Origin: Gonocerus acuteangulatus
Lineage: Eukaryota; Arthropoda; Insecta; Hemiptera; Coreidae
DNA length: 64,000 bases
Direction of reading: 5' to 3'
Assembly: GCA_946811695.1 (NCBI GenBank)
Contig: OX328123.1
Coordinates: forward strand, 124,049,896-124,113,895
Shown here: piece by piece, positions 23,112 to 34,949 of the stretch
How positions within the stretch are numbered: the stretch's first letter is position 1
How the letters are laid out: every line of letters starts with the position of its first letter
Notes under the pieces: generated by a model
Told to the model about the DNA's origin: nothing
Seen by the model: only the letters and a program-made list of their open reading frames with translations
The model's database searches: none
Position numbers and translations under genes: made by a program

Positions 23112-26100
23112 TTCAACGGCGATGTTAAAAGCATAGTTTGGGTCGTCTAGACAATCAAAGACAATGAATTAAGAAAATTAAGTGGTTGTTGTAATACATA
23201 ATACACCCACATGTTGACTATTTGAGGAGTTTGGTCTGGGGTTTGTTAAATTTTGTTAAAAATATTGTTGTCTTTAAGAAAGGTAAGTATAGCGTTGATA
23301 TGGTGACTGCTATCACGGAGTAGTTCGTTCATGTCTCGTGGAATTTCCAAGTTTTGTCTCAAATTACAGTCTGTCAGTATATGTTGAACTGTGAGGTCTT
23401 TGTTACAGATTTGGCACAGTGGTTTATCAGACTTTGTCATAAGGTATTCATGAGTTATACGTGTGTGGCCTATCCTTAGTCTGGCTAACACTACTTCTTC
23501 TCGCCTTCAATCCCTGTATGACGAAGCCCAGTCGCTTACGGTCTGTTTAATTTGTCGAAGTTTGTTTTCTGTTATGCTCGACCAGTTCAGTTGCCATTTG
23601 TCTTTTATGTCGTTTTTATTTTGCCGTGAAACTTCTTTGTGGTACAATTTAAGTTGGCCATAAGTTGGTTCCTCCGTCACAAGTTTTGGTTGTAAGTCAG
23701 CAGTCGTGCTTTGTCCTAAGTCTTTGTGTCCTGGCAGCCACCATAGTGTGATTTGCTTTCCAAATGTATGTAAATTGTGAATTTGCTCTATAATTTCTAT
23801 GCATGTAGGATGTGTTGTGTACATGTTCTGTAAGCACTGGAGTGAACTCAAAGAGTCGCTACAGATGATTACATGTGGCTGGTGGGTTAATGGGACGTTC
23901 TGTAGTGCAAGAAGGATAGCACGGAGCTCGGCTTCTAATATGCTAGAATATGGTGGTAGCTTTAAACGGAAGATGCTATCTTGGATTATAGCTGTAGATC
24001 CGACACCATTTGGCGTTTTGGACCCATCAGTGTAAAATGTTTGGCAATTTTTGTGTTTTGTAATAAATGATTTAAAGTATTCTGTGTATAATATTGTACT
24101 GGCTGGATTTGTCTTTTTGAATTTTGTGAGTGTTAAATCTATATTATAATTTTGAGTTATCCAAGGAGGTGTTAGTGTATGTTTGTGTGTAATAATGTTT
24201 GGATTGCTAAGACCAAACTCCTCTTTCACTCTACGATATCTTATTATGAACGGTTGAATGTGGCCTTCTCTGCGTTCATAACCGTCAGCATGAGGGTTGT
24301 CTAGTATGTCACTTATACAAGAGGTATTGGGATACGAAATAATTTTATTATAAAGTTTACTTATAAGCATAGCTCTCCTAATGTGCAATGGAGGTTCTGC
24401 TGATTCAGCATACAAACTTACTGAGGGGCTTGACCTAAAGGCACCAAGGGCTAGTCGAATTGCAGTGTTGTGTATAGGGTTTAGCATGTTCAGTGTACTG
24501 GGTTTGGCAGACGAGTATGCTACACATCCATAGTCTAGGAGTGATCTGGTATAGGATCGGTAGACGCTTAGCATTACACGTCTGTCGGCCCCCCATTTTG
24601 TATTACCAAGGATTCTTAAAATATGTAACGATTGTTTACATCTTTTGAGAAGGTCCTTTAGGTGGGGTACCCATGTGAGGCGTCTGTCAAAGTGTAGACC
24701 TAGGAATTTTAACACATCTGTTTGAATAACAGGTCTGTTGTTTAAGTGCAGAGTGTAGTTGGTGTTTTGTCTTTTTCTAGTAAATAAAATAGATTTCGTC
24801 TTGTTTGTCGAGAAAGTCAGTCCAGTTTTCTCGGTCCAGTGTCCTAGTGAATGAATAGCGTCTTGAATTTTGTTTTGTGCTTCTTCTACTGAATGGGACG
24901 AGTAAAAAATTAATAGGTCATCAACATATAAGCCGTATTGCACATCAGGAGGAATATGTTCTTTTACTGTATCCATTGCTTTGAGAAATAATGTAGTACC
25001 GAGTACACTGCCCTGAGGAACGCCCATTTCTTGTTTAAAGACACCTGAAAGGCAAGTTCCATTTCTTACTCTGAATGTTCTGTTAGTGAGAAAGGAATTT
25101 ATAAAGTTAAGGACCTTTCCTCTAACACCCCATTCATAGAGCTTAGTTACGACGATTCCTTGCCATACTGTGTCGAATGCTTTATTTATGTCAAATGAGA
25201 CGGCTAATGTTGATTTTTTATTGAGGAAACCATCTATGATATATGATTCCTATCGTATTATCTGGTCTAACGTTGAATGAGTTGGTCTAAAACCACATTG
25301 AAACATTGAAAGTAGTTTGTTTGATTCAATTAACCACATCAATCTTTTATTTAGCATTCTTTCAAGCAATTTGCAGACACAGCTGGTCAGTGATATCGGT
25401 CTGTAACTTGCAATGTCTGATTTGTCTTTATTAGGTTTCAGTATTGGAATAACGATACTGCTTTTCCAACATTCAGGGACAGTCCCAGAGTCATAAACTG
25501 AGTTCATGACACGCAATAATTGAATGAGAGCAATATCTGGAAGATGTTTAATCATTGAGTAGGTAATGTTGTCGGGTCCAGGGGAAGTATCTTGTGTCTT
25601 AGATAATGCAAGCTGTAATTCATGAAGTGTTTCGTTTATTGGATTATTCGCGTCAGGTATAGCAAAAATGTTAGTTTCGTTACTGAGTGATGGGTTGTTT
25701 TCAGGAGTTTTTGATATTTCATAGAAGTGGTTAGCTAGAGCATTTACGATATCATTGTATTCTGTGAGTATCGTGTTTGGTGTTTTGAGTCCAGATATAG
25801 GTGCTTTATATTTTTTATGTTGAATTTTTCTAAGGTTTTCCCAAATAGCTTTAGGTGAAGAATGTCTGTTTAATGTTGAAATAAACTCTATCCAACTTTG
25901 CCTCTTAGATTCAATTATTACATGTCGACAAACAGCTTTCGCTCTTTTATATTACGTTAGGAGTTCAGTTGATGGAGTGCGCTTGAAGTTGTTAAGAGCA
26001 GTACGTTTTTCCTTTACGGCATTTTTACATCGTTCATTCCACCAAGGGACAGGAATGTGTTTGTTTACTGTCTTATTCTTAGGTATGTAGATTTCTGCAG

Positions 26101-26215
26101 CTGTTTTTACTAAGTCATTGAAGTCGTTTATATCGTTTAAGTTTTCTATTCTTAGTCTGTCTGTGGAAAAGCAATTAATAATTATGAGGGAACAATGTTC
26201 CCGGAACATGAATCC
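22686..26215 (-). mobile_element. I-type non-LTR retrotransposon (LINE), 5' truncated
   Basis: The 3' end is an oligo(A) tail (T-run at 22686-22711 on the plus strand) after GCTGTCAATGCGGGGTGCTC. The coding part continues to about 26209, where the endonuclease-RT linker begins abruptly, so the 5' end is missing. The same 3' end with an A-tail occurs alone at 27663-27725. A 54-base A-run (23056-23109, plus strand) lies inside the 3' UTR. Confidence 0.9.
23246..26209 (-). pseudogene. LINE ORF2 fragment: reverse transcriptase, RNase H and Cys-His motif, three nonsense codons
   Basis: A single reading frame of 988 codons runs through the whole segment with no frameshift. It is broken by a TAA at 25952-25954, a TAG at 25250-25252 and a TGA at 23507-23509, ending at TAA 23246-23248. 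RT motifs visible are YRPISLTS, the FDINKAFDTVW palm A motif, MGVPQGSVLG, the YVDD active site (about 24917-24928) and FLGLHFD. An RNase H domain follows (FYTDGSKTPNGVGS, LEAELRAILLAL, CSDSLSSL, LPGHKDLG). A C-terminal CQICNKDLTVQHILTDC zinc-knuckle-like motif completes it. RT plus RNase H with this C-terminus is typical of the I-like group. The apurinic endonuclease domain is absent. The stop codons make it non-functional here. Confidence 0.9.
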
Positions 26216-26368
26216 ATCAATACACAGTGATGTAGCGTCTTCAAACCGCTCACTTCACCCCCTCTTCTCTCTACCTACATTTGTACTTATTGTACAATTC
26301 TATGTAAATTCTCATTCTAAAAATTGTGTATATTTACTTTTTACTTTATTACTTAATAGTTACATATA

Positions 26369-27233
26369 CAGTGACTCACAAAACCGTTGCAATGATAGCT
26401 CTTGCTTACAAAATTTAAATACCTCGCTGTTAGAAATGTGTGTAGGGTAATGCAAGAAATATATATGGTTTAAACACATACTTAATAATTAGAAAATATC
26501 ATAATAATAATTTTATTGGAGTATAAAAATAAATTCCGAAAAACATTGCATTTAACTGATTGCAACACTTTTGTGACTGAATTAAAATTATTATAAAACC
26601 TTATAATCTAGTACATTCTATGGCTTCCTTTGGCTTTAAATATGTTTTGAATTCTGTTTGCAACACTTTTCACAAGATTGTTTGAAAATTATGACGGGAT
26701 ATCATTCTATTTCAATTAGTTTCACTCACATACTTCTTCAATAGATTCTGATGAATCTTCGCACTTGCCCAAATTTTTTTTTTTCTTGGAACGAAAAGTG
26801 CTCAATAATATCGATATTAGGAGACTGTGGGGCCAATCTAACAAGTTAATTGAATGATTTTCAAACCATTCCACTTATTTTTTCAATGTGCTTTGGATCA
26901 TTATCATGTTGAAATATAATATCTTCATTTTGGAAGTTGAGATGACTGGAAAATACTTAGATATTCCTCAGGGATCATTGTCCTTCCTACCCTGCCAATC
27001 CGTCCAACATTTTGGTCCTTTATGCAGCCCAGACCATTTGACTGCCACCAGCAATTTTTCGAGTAGACTGGAATGCCCTGTTAGTAATGGGAGATCCAGG
27101 TGTTTTTACAAAACCAGCATTGTCCATTAGTCCCAAAATGATTTTTTTTTTTTTTGTCTGACCTCACAACTCTTCTGAAGTCAGCAGTTGTCCAATTTTC
27201 ATGCTAACGACAAAATTGCAGCCGTAAGTTCTT

Positions 27234-27304
<71 letters not shown>

Positions 27305-27640
27305 AATGGCTCCTTTACCTTTACCCTTGTCAGATAACTATGACTATTTAGTGTTGTTGTGTTGTTGGAATAGTTCCAGCACTAACATGAAGACCCATGT
27401 CTGATCGAAGTCTATTTTGGCCTTGTACAGGAGTGTCGATCTAGCCCATCCTAATCAGTTGAACCAGTAACTTGCTGTTTCTTCCTGAAATTTTTATTGG
27501 TTGACCTCCAACATGTTTAGAACAATAAAGAGTATTTTTTATAACCTATTCGCTTACCGTGAAAACATTCAAACCAACTCGAGCAGCAATTTGTCTCATC
27601 GAAGGCCTTATTGATCAGAAGCTTAATACTGTTCTTTATG
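26369..27640 (-). pseudogene. Tc1-type transposase fossil
   Basis: Read on the minus strand, decayed transposase segments appear in order. They are a helix-turn-helix MRQIAARVGLNVFTVS (near 27600), KISGRNSKLLVQLIR, ENWTTADFRRVVRSD-like sequence, a QHDNDPKHIEKIS motif (near 26900) and PQSPNIDIIEHF (near 26800). These match the order of Tc1-family DDE transposases. Several stops and frameshifts break it. A 66-base homopolymer T run (27237-27302) and a shorter one (27141-27155) interrupt it where lysine-rich sequence would be expected. A CAGTGACTCACAAAACCGTT end near 26371 is a plausible terminal repeat; the opposite end is lost. Confidence 0.8.
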
Positions 27641-27662
27641 TGCGAGAAAAGTGAGTTCATCC

Positions 27663-27685
27663 GAACGCTGTCAATGCGGGGTGCT

Positions 27686-27725
<40 letters not shown>
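27663..27725 (+). mobile_element. 3' tail fragment of the I-type LINE
   Basis: CGCTGTCAATGCGGGGTGCT followed by CAT and a run of about 38 A repeats the last bases of the LINE at 22686-22745, in the opposite orientation. It is either an extremely 5'-truncated LINE copy or a SINE borrowing the LINE tail. Confidence 0.75.
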
Positions 27726-27728
<3 letters not shown>

Positions 27729-27900
27729 GGGCTGAGAATTAAAGCTTTCTTTTCAGTCCATATTCAACATCATAACCTCCTCCAGAACTTTTCCAGGTTA
27801 CTGTTACTGTTTATTTTTTACGTGCATCTGCTGCTGAGGCCAGGCACGAAAAATGGTATGAAGACTTTGGAATTTACAATAGAATGATAAACGTTTTAAG

Positions 27901-28080
27901 ACGGATTCTTGCCAACGGCCATAGCCACGTTGAATGCACCGGTTCCCGTAGATCAACGAAGTTAAGCAACGTTTGGCGTGGTCGGTACCTGAATGGGTGA
28001 CCGACCACGTGCTGTTGGCATTACAAAAGGGTGGCAACCTGTAGATAGCCCGGCGCTAATAGCCAAATAGTTGATGCGCC

Positions 28081-28147
<67 letters not shown>

Positions 28148-28156
28148 GGATTCTTG
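27901..28156 (+). mobile_element. 5S rRNA-derived SINE with target-site duplication
   Basis: ACGGATTCTTG at 27901-27911 is repeated at 28146-28156. The 5S head begins GCCAACGGCCATAGCCACG and carries GATCAACGAAGTTAAGCAAC. The linking body GGGTGGCAACCTGTAGATAG follows. The shared GGCGC..GCGCC module ends in about 61 A. The long pure A tail indicates a recent insertion. Confidence 0.95.
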
Positions 28157-29475
28157 TAAAAAATGAAATAAAATGAGTTCATATCCGTAAATGTTACGAT
28201 TTGACGCATCCTTTAGCCGTAAAATGCCAAAAACAGGTTCGCGTGTTTATTTATCTCAGAAATGGTACGTATAATTGAAAAATTCTGCAACATAAGAGTT
28301 TCGGCCAACAAAATTACCTTTGAAACAAGGCTCCCGGAAAAGGAATGGATTCTGAAATAATAATAAAAAAAGGATTTAAATCAAAATAACGATAATTTAT
28401 CAGTATTGGCACCAGTAAATAAAATTACTTATGACAAGAGACCAGTTATGGATTGCAATATCGTCCTTTAGGTGCCAAATAACAACAAAAGACATGAAGG
28501 GAAAAGGTATTAATATATGACAGGGTCATTCCATGTCAAATCAACACACTTTTTGACCTCACCCTTTCCGATTTTAATGAAAATTGGTACACCCAAAGTA
28601 GGTGTTGGGACTAATAAAAATACCAAATTTCAAATATTTATCTAAAACGGTTATCGAAATACGGCTACGTAAAGTTTTCAAAAAGCGTCAAAATCTCGCT
28701 TTTTCAAAATATTTAAATAGACATAACTCCTCTCCTGTTTACGTTACAAACATGGAGAAGGTGTCATTGTTTAGCTCTTTATATGTCCTTTCAAACGGCA
28801 TGCAACACATGATAGGATATGAGAACAAAATTTATTCAAAATCAAAAATAAATTTTTGAATCTAAATATTTTAAAAAACGCATCTTAAAAAATTTTGAAA
28901 AAAATATATATAGTAGGTCATATTATTACTAATTTGTGTAGCAAATTTGGTTATGGGATGGAAATGGGTTCTAAGTCAAAATAATTTAAAACCGAAGGCG
29001 GCTTTGGACTAATTTTACGTATTTTTATATATAAAAGCTTTTTAATACATAATTGTATAATTTAATCCAAACTTTACTGTTGCATGTATTTTATAGACAC
29101 TTCAACTTCATTATCTTAATTACAAAACTTATTTTAAAAAAATATTATACCTTAATAATTTGTTGTAATAAGTTTAATTTAGAATATTTGTCTAAAAGGA
29201 CCCGTCCTTTCCTAATGGGAAATGGCTTTCGGTCAAATTGAACGAAACTATGCTCGTTGGATAGAGAAAGTCTTTCTGAACAAAAGTCCCATGGGCACAA
29301 AACCTGAAAGCTGGCACTTGGTACTTTTGGGTCTCTGAAGATTTCCATTTTTGATTCTTGTAAAATCTCGAGATCTCTGGTTGAAAGGTTTCCCAAGCCA
29401 TTTGGCCAGTAAAAAAAAAAATACTTATCAATTATTTTTCGAAGACCTTTCGAACGACACCACATTCAACATTTC
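28157..29475. other. repeat-like but unassigned sequence
   Basis: The stretch 28518-28720 (CAGGGTCATTCCATGTCAAA and following, with 'CCGATTTTAATGAAAATTGG') reads like the end of a dispersed transposon. I see no partner end. Open frames at 28602-28859 and 29145-29465 lack recognisable features. A C-run occupies about 29478-29495. Confidence 0.4.
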
Positions 29476-29513
29476 TACCCCCCCCCCCCCCCCCCACCCA
29501 CAGGAGTGGGGAG

Positions 29514-29959
29514 AAGCTTTTTTTTTGTAATTATCGTCTATCCATTTTCATTTGGAGATCCATTTTCGAAGGCAATACACCTTGCTTTTCTTCTTTACCT
29601 TGCCTCACACCCTTACCCCACCCCCACCCTAAACACCCACCCCACCCCACCACCAGCTCGTATGTTTCAAAAAAAGGCCTTTTTTCGCAAAAAAAGTATT
29701 CCGTTAGCAGACTTTAACATTAGTGGCTTTTTGATTGTCTCTTAGACTACTATCAACTGTTTTGACTTTTCGTTTGCTATCGATCAGCTGCATCTAACGT
29801 ATGATTCAGCAAGTAAGAAGTCGGATATTTGATGTTTTGATGATGACGAGCATATCCCAATGGTTGGGGGTGGGGTAAGGGTGTGAGGCAAGGTTTCAGT
29901 GTATTGCCTTCGAAAAGATCTTCAAATGAAAATAGATAGACGATAATTGAAAAAAGCTT
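29514..29959. repeat. foldback inverted repeat, ~100-bp arms
   Basis: The left arm (about 29514-29626) runs AAGCTTTTTTTT, ATTATCGTCTATCCATTTTC, AAGGCAATACACCTTGC and CCTCACACCCTTACCCCACC. The right arm (29864-29959) is its inverse: GGTGGGGTAAGGGTGTGAGG, GTATTGCCTTCGAAAAGATC and GATAGACGATAATTG, ending AAGCTT. The loop of about 235 bases is not symmetric. Confidence 0.8.
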
Positions 29960-30633
29960 TATTTTTTTTAATATCTCGAAAACGGTTAGAAAATCGTGCG
30001 AAGTGGAAGGTGGCCTTTGGGTAGCTTAGTAAATTCTCTACAAAATATGTTCTGAAGCAATTTTCGATGGGGCGATGTCAATCGTAGAAATGAGTGCTTA
30101 AAACAGTCTGTTTCCTTCTTTTTGTGTCTTCTGTTTTCATTGCCTGTTTTTTATTGTATCTGACAGTGAAATGAATATTTTAGCAAAACAAAGTAAGAAA
30201 ATGAGAAACGTATTTTAATAGTGTTTCCCTAGAGCGAACGTTGAGATGGTTTTCCTTCTCATTGAGATTTTATTTTGTATTTTTCACAAAATATGAAAAC
30301 CCACCAATAACTGCTCATTTTATTTACTGATGACATTTGGGTTATGAATGGAAACGCGCAAAGATGACGCAGTTTCTGCAAGTCAGACGTTTTTTCTCAA
30401 TTTATAACAGATCTCCAAATTTATGATGGCACAATTCTTATTGGAATGAAGAAAATGGAGTTATTTCTTCTACTAGAAGGTGGCCATACTCTGGTTCTAA
30501 AAAGAAAACCATACAATTCACCTTAAAGATTCCATACAGTTGATCAAAAACGTTTTGTTTTTTTTGCAGACCTGTGTTATTTCCGGTTCTGTGATTGGGT
30601 TAGACTATTCTTTTGAAAGTTGAAATCAATACA

Positions 30634-30834
30634 GCCAACGGCCATAGCCACGTTGAATGCACCGGTTCCCGTAGATCACCGAAGATAAGCAACGTCGGGC
30701 GTGGTCGGTACCTGAATGGGTGACCGACCACGTGCTATTGGCATTATAAAAGGGTGGCAACCTGTAGATAGCCCGGCGCTAATAGCCAAATAGTTGATGC
30801 GCCGTAAAAAAAAAAATAAAAAAATAAAAAAAAA
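30634..30834 (+). mobile_element. 5S rRNA-derived SINE
   Basis: The head is intact (GCCAACGGCCATAGCCACG; GATCACCGAAGATAAGCAAC). It has the shortened 3' half of 5S (GTGACCGACCACGTGC), the GGGTGGCAACCTGTAGATAG body, the tail module GGCGCTAATAGCC..GCGCCGT and an (A)nT-rich tail. I could not define a duplication of the target. Confidence 0.92.
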
Positions 30835-31455
30835 TCGTTATTTTTTATATAATCTCTTTTCTATGTTATTTTGATAAACTGATATTGTTTTAGTTTTCAA
30901 TTTAATTTGAAGTTCAAACGGATGTTTATATCAATCCCTCGTCGACAGCGTGGCGGGACTCGAGAAATAAATTAATTCAGCTCAAATAATATATCTTTCT
31001 GGATGACGTAGGGCTTCTTTGAGTTCGGCAGCAGACGAAAGAACGGCCTTCAGAAGCACGCAAATAAAAGGTGCGAATGACGTACAAGGACGACTCAGCA
31101 TTACTTGGCATTCATTTCTTCCGCGATCCCCAGCTGCTACTTAGCTCATGTTTTACAAACCCGTTATTCTAAAAGGAGCATTACGTCATCGCAGGATTCA
31201 AAACAACTTCGGAGTTCAGAATTCCATTTGAAGAAACTAAATCGTCTTTCAGCGTATTTTCTTCCTACAGGGAAGGAGGAAACGCACTGAGGAAGTAGGC
31301 TCGTACCTGACGGGCAGACGACAAATGTCGGCGTTTCATAACCCTCCGATCTCAAAGTCATTCAAAGTATATATAATCATATTATTATTTCAACATCGAA
31401 GTAAACCTAAGATGTGGAAATAAACTATTTTATTCTGCACACCCCTTGCATTTTA
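30835..31455. other. intergenic, GC-richer block at 30920-31360
   Basis: Overlapping short open frames on both strands at 31105-31361 have no recognised motif, and I do not call a gene. TGACGTA-like words at 31003, 31077 and elsewhere are not enough to claim a promoter. Confidence 0.35.
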
Positions 31456-31459
31456 TTTA

Positions 31460-31656
31460 TTTAAATTTTAACGTCCATTATAATTAACGCAGAATTTTAG
31501 GACAGGTTATCTTTTAACCAGGATAGGGCAAATGCCTTTTTTCTTTTTTACCAAAGAATATCCACCACCCCTAGTGGGAATCGACCTTTGGCACGTGCTC
31601 ACGTCTTAACATTCACGGCCACCGGACCTTCTGTTTATTTTATGTGCAACTTTTGT

Positions 31657-31692
<36 letters not shown>
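31460..31692 (-). mobile_element. second tRNA-like SINE family, copy
   Basis: It shares with 22300-22510 and 45690-45880 the words GGTGGCCGTGAATGTTAAG, GGTCGATTCCCACTAGGGG and CCTATCCTGGTTAAAAG, followed by ATTAACGTTAA-like sequence toward 31460. A T-run (31659-31692, plus strand) lies at its 5' side rather than its 3' side and probably belongs to a neighbouring insertion. Confidence 0.55.
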
Positions 31693-31696
<4 letters not shown>

Positions 31697-31739
31697 CATA
31701 CATAAACTATACAAAAATGCATAATTAAACACCAAACAA

Positions 31740-32769
31740 AATCAAGAAGTCCGACTAGTAAGAACTGCCTTATCTTAGCGCTTTTCCGTCCATACTCCTA
31801 GTGCAGTTAGTAAAGGAATAGAAGCATTTATTAATATGTTTTTATCATATACAAACAAATCTCAAAGAGAAGTAATATAATATTTTAAAGGCCACAACAG
31901 ACAAACTGATTCAACGTACTCTCTTGGAAATTACATAAAAATATTTCTCAGTTTCTCACCTTGTTTAAGTGAAATACTCATTTCACTGTTAAATTCAATT
32001 AAAAAAAAGTCCGATTCGCAGGAACTGCGTCATCTTAGCGCGGTTCCGTTCTTATCTCTAGTGTTTATGAAGGCATAGAATAGAAACAGTTATTACTTTG
32101 TTTAGATCAATAGCGAAACAGCTATCCAAATGAAATCTCAAACAAACCAGTCTTCAAAGGTCTTGATTTACAATCTTACCTGTATGGGTCAGCTATACCA
32201 TAAGTCGGGCAGAAAGGCCTCCGCTCAGAGGCATTTGGAAAGCCTTGGGATCTCTCTCTTTGAACGCTACATTTCTAACAATAAATTGATCTTCTTATTT
32301 TACTTAATCTGTTTTATTGTCAAATACATTATCTGACTATAAGCAATTTAAAAATAACAAGGAATAAAACAGACAAAAAGAACAGTTCGAATAAGCGAAA
32401 TCAATTACTTTAAGGTTTTAAGCACTTATTTCTCCGATTGACATCGCCTAATCAAAACTTTCATCAGAACAATTTTTGTAGAGCATTTAGTGAGCTTTCT
32501 AATGGTCATCTTCCGTTTCCCAAGATTCTCAACCTTTTTCGAGATATTAAGGAATGTATACAAAGTTACCAAAACTTTTTATGTCTGTTAATAAAATATT
32601 TTATTCTAACCCTTCCTAAACTCCAAACGTAACAAAAATTTCAACATATTAGTTTTAATGAATGTAGAACATGCAGAAAATGTTTCAACTCAATCCCATG
32701 ATTCTAAGTACCAAAATCAAAGAGAAAAAAGTCCGACTCGCAGGAACTGCGTCATCTTAGCGCGGTTCC

Positions 32770-32814
<45 letters not shown>

Positions 32815-33060
32815 GGCACATCTACATCTAGGTCATTAGCGCCGACATCCAGGGTGTAGCGAGGAATGTCACCAGCGAGTTGGGAATCGAACCCACCATC
32901 TCCCGCTTATGAATCCAAGGCGCTAGCCATTAGACCACGGGAGACCCCGGTTCCTGTTCATATCCCTATTCTCATTTGAAAAGCATAGAATAGAAACAGA
33001 TAATATTTTCCTCGGCCTTTGTTCAAAGGGTTTTATGGCTATACCTGGGCTCAGGTCCGC
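31740..33060. repeat. threefold dispersed repeat, one copy interrupted by a SINE
   Basis: The block AAGTCCGACT..GCAGGAACTGCG..ATCTTAGCGC..TTCC occurs at about 31746, 32006 and 32728. Each is followed by CATAGAATAGAAACAG-like sequence. The third is split within CGGTTCC by the SINE at 32770-32947. The segment 32278-32640 is repeated at 33290-33660 with few changes. Confidence 0.75.
32763..32954 (-). mobile_element. tRNA-like SINE, minus strand, with internal empty-site comparison
   Basis: On the minus strand: GGTCTCCCGTGGTCTAATGG, B box GGTTCGATTCCC, the GCGAGG..CCTGGATGTC body, the module GGCGCTAATGACCTAGATGT..GTGCCGT and about 39 A (32774-32812 as T). CGGTTCC flanks it at 32763-32769 and 32948-32954. 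The related uninterrupted repeat at 32034-32060 has CGGTTCC once, showing the pre-insertion sequence. Confidence 0.9.
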
Positions 33061-33419
33061 AAGACCCTAGAATCCTCTTCTACCGATACTTCATTTCATA
33101 CGTTTCAATGAATTGGAAAATATCAAATATTTAAACACATTCCTGTGTTCTTTTACTATAGTAATAATTCTACAGATAAAATCAATTAAAAAATAAAATA
33201 AAAAAACCAACAGCATAAAGGCAATTGAAAATATTCAAAAGACGTCAACGAATCTTTTTCTCTTGGCAAGCTATATTTCTAACAATGAATTGTTTTTCTT
33301 ATTTTGCCTAATCTGTTTTATTGTAAAATACATTATCCAACTATAAGCAATTAAAAAATAACAAGGAATAAAAACAGACAAAAAGAACAGTTCGAATAAG
33401 CAAAATCAATTACTTTAAT

Positions 33420-34022
33420 GTTTTAAGCACTTATTTCTCCGATTGACATCGCCTAATCAAAACTTTCATCAGTACCTTTTTTGTAGAGCATTTAGTAAGC
33501 TTTCTAATGGTATTCTTTCGTTTGCCAAGATTCTCAACCTTTTTCGAGATATTAAGGAAAATATACAAAGTTACCAAAACTTTTTAAGTCTGTTAATAAA
33601 ATATTTTATTCTAACCCTTCCTTAACTCCAAACGTAACCACAATTTCAACATATTAGTTTTGATGAAAGTAGAACCTGCAGAAAATGTTTCAACTGAATC
33701 CCATGATTCTAAGTACCCAAACCAAAAACGGAATTCAAAAAATATTTTTCCAATTTTCTCGAAAACGGTTTAAGCTATCGCCTTGAAATTGGTTTCATTC
33801 GTTTTCCTAGCCCAGGAATCATATAAAACGAGTACTTAGAAGCTTATGAACTCAAAAACGTAAGCGTTACGATTTTTTTTGCGCGAATTTCGCCCCAAAC
33901 GCCATCTTCCAGTAGGCCGATTTTGCTGGTTAACGAACTTGACCTTTCAAATTGGACGAAGGATTTTTGTACCAAATTTCATCAAAATCGGACCATTCGT
34001 CTTCTAGCTAGAGAGCGAACAG

Positions 34023-34113
<91 letters not shown>

Positions 34114-34888
34114 AATTTGAACCACCGTTATTTTCGGTCTCTAGGGGTTCTGAAACGCGAAATTTTCTAGTCGGCACTTCCGGATTGTTTCATTGTATCA
34201 ACCCTATAAGCGGGGTTCCTCCCTATGGGAGAGGGAGGAACCGCGCTAAAAGAACAGTCGAATAAGCGAAATCAATTACTTTAAAGGTTTATGCACTTAT
34301 TTCTCCGATTGACATCGCCTAATCAAAACTTTCTTTAGAACCATTTTTGTAGATCATTTAGTGACCTTTCTAATGGTCATCTTCCGTTTCCCAAGATTCT
34401 TAACCTTTTTCGAGATATTAGGGAAAGTATACAAAGTTACCAAAACTCTTCATGTCTGTTCATAAAATATTTTATTCTAACCCTTCCTTAACTCCAAACG
34501 TAACATAACTTTCAACATATTAGTTTTAATGAAATTAGAACATGCAGATAATGTTTCAACTGAATCCCGTGATTCTAAGTACCCAAACCAAAAACGGAAT
34601 TCAAAAACTATTTTTCCAATTTTCTCAAAAACGGTTAAAGCTATCGCCTTGAAAATGGTTTCATTCGTTTTCCTAGCCCAAGAAGCCTATAAAACGAGTA
34701 CTTACAAGCTTATGAACTCAAAAACGTAAGCGTTACGATTTTTTCTGCGCGAATTTCGTCCCAAACGCCATCTTCCAGTGGGCGGATTTTGCTGGTTAAC
34801 GAACTTGACCTTTCAAATTGGACGACGGATTTTTGTACCAAATTTCATCAAAATCGGACCATCAGGGAAGCCAGAAATGAGCGAACAG

Positions 34889-34949
<61 letters not shown>

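Noticed and set aside
27911..28025. functional 5S rRNA gene
   Set aside because: The 3' part carries the subfamily deletion, and the copy is joined to a body, tail module and A tail with flanking duplications. It is a SINE.
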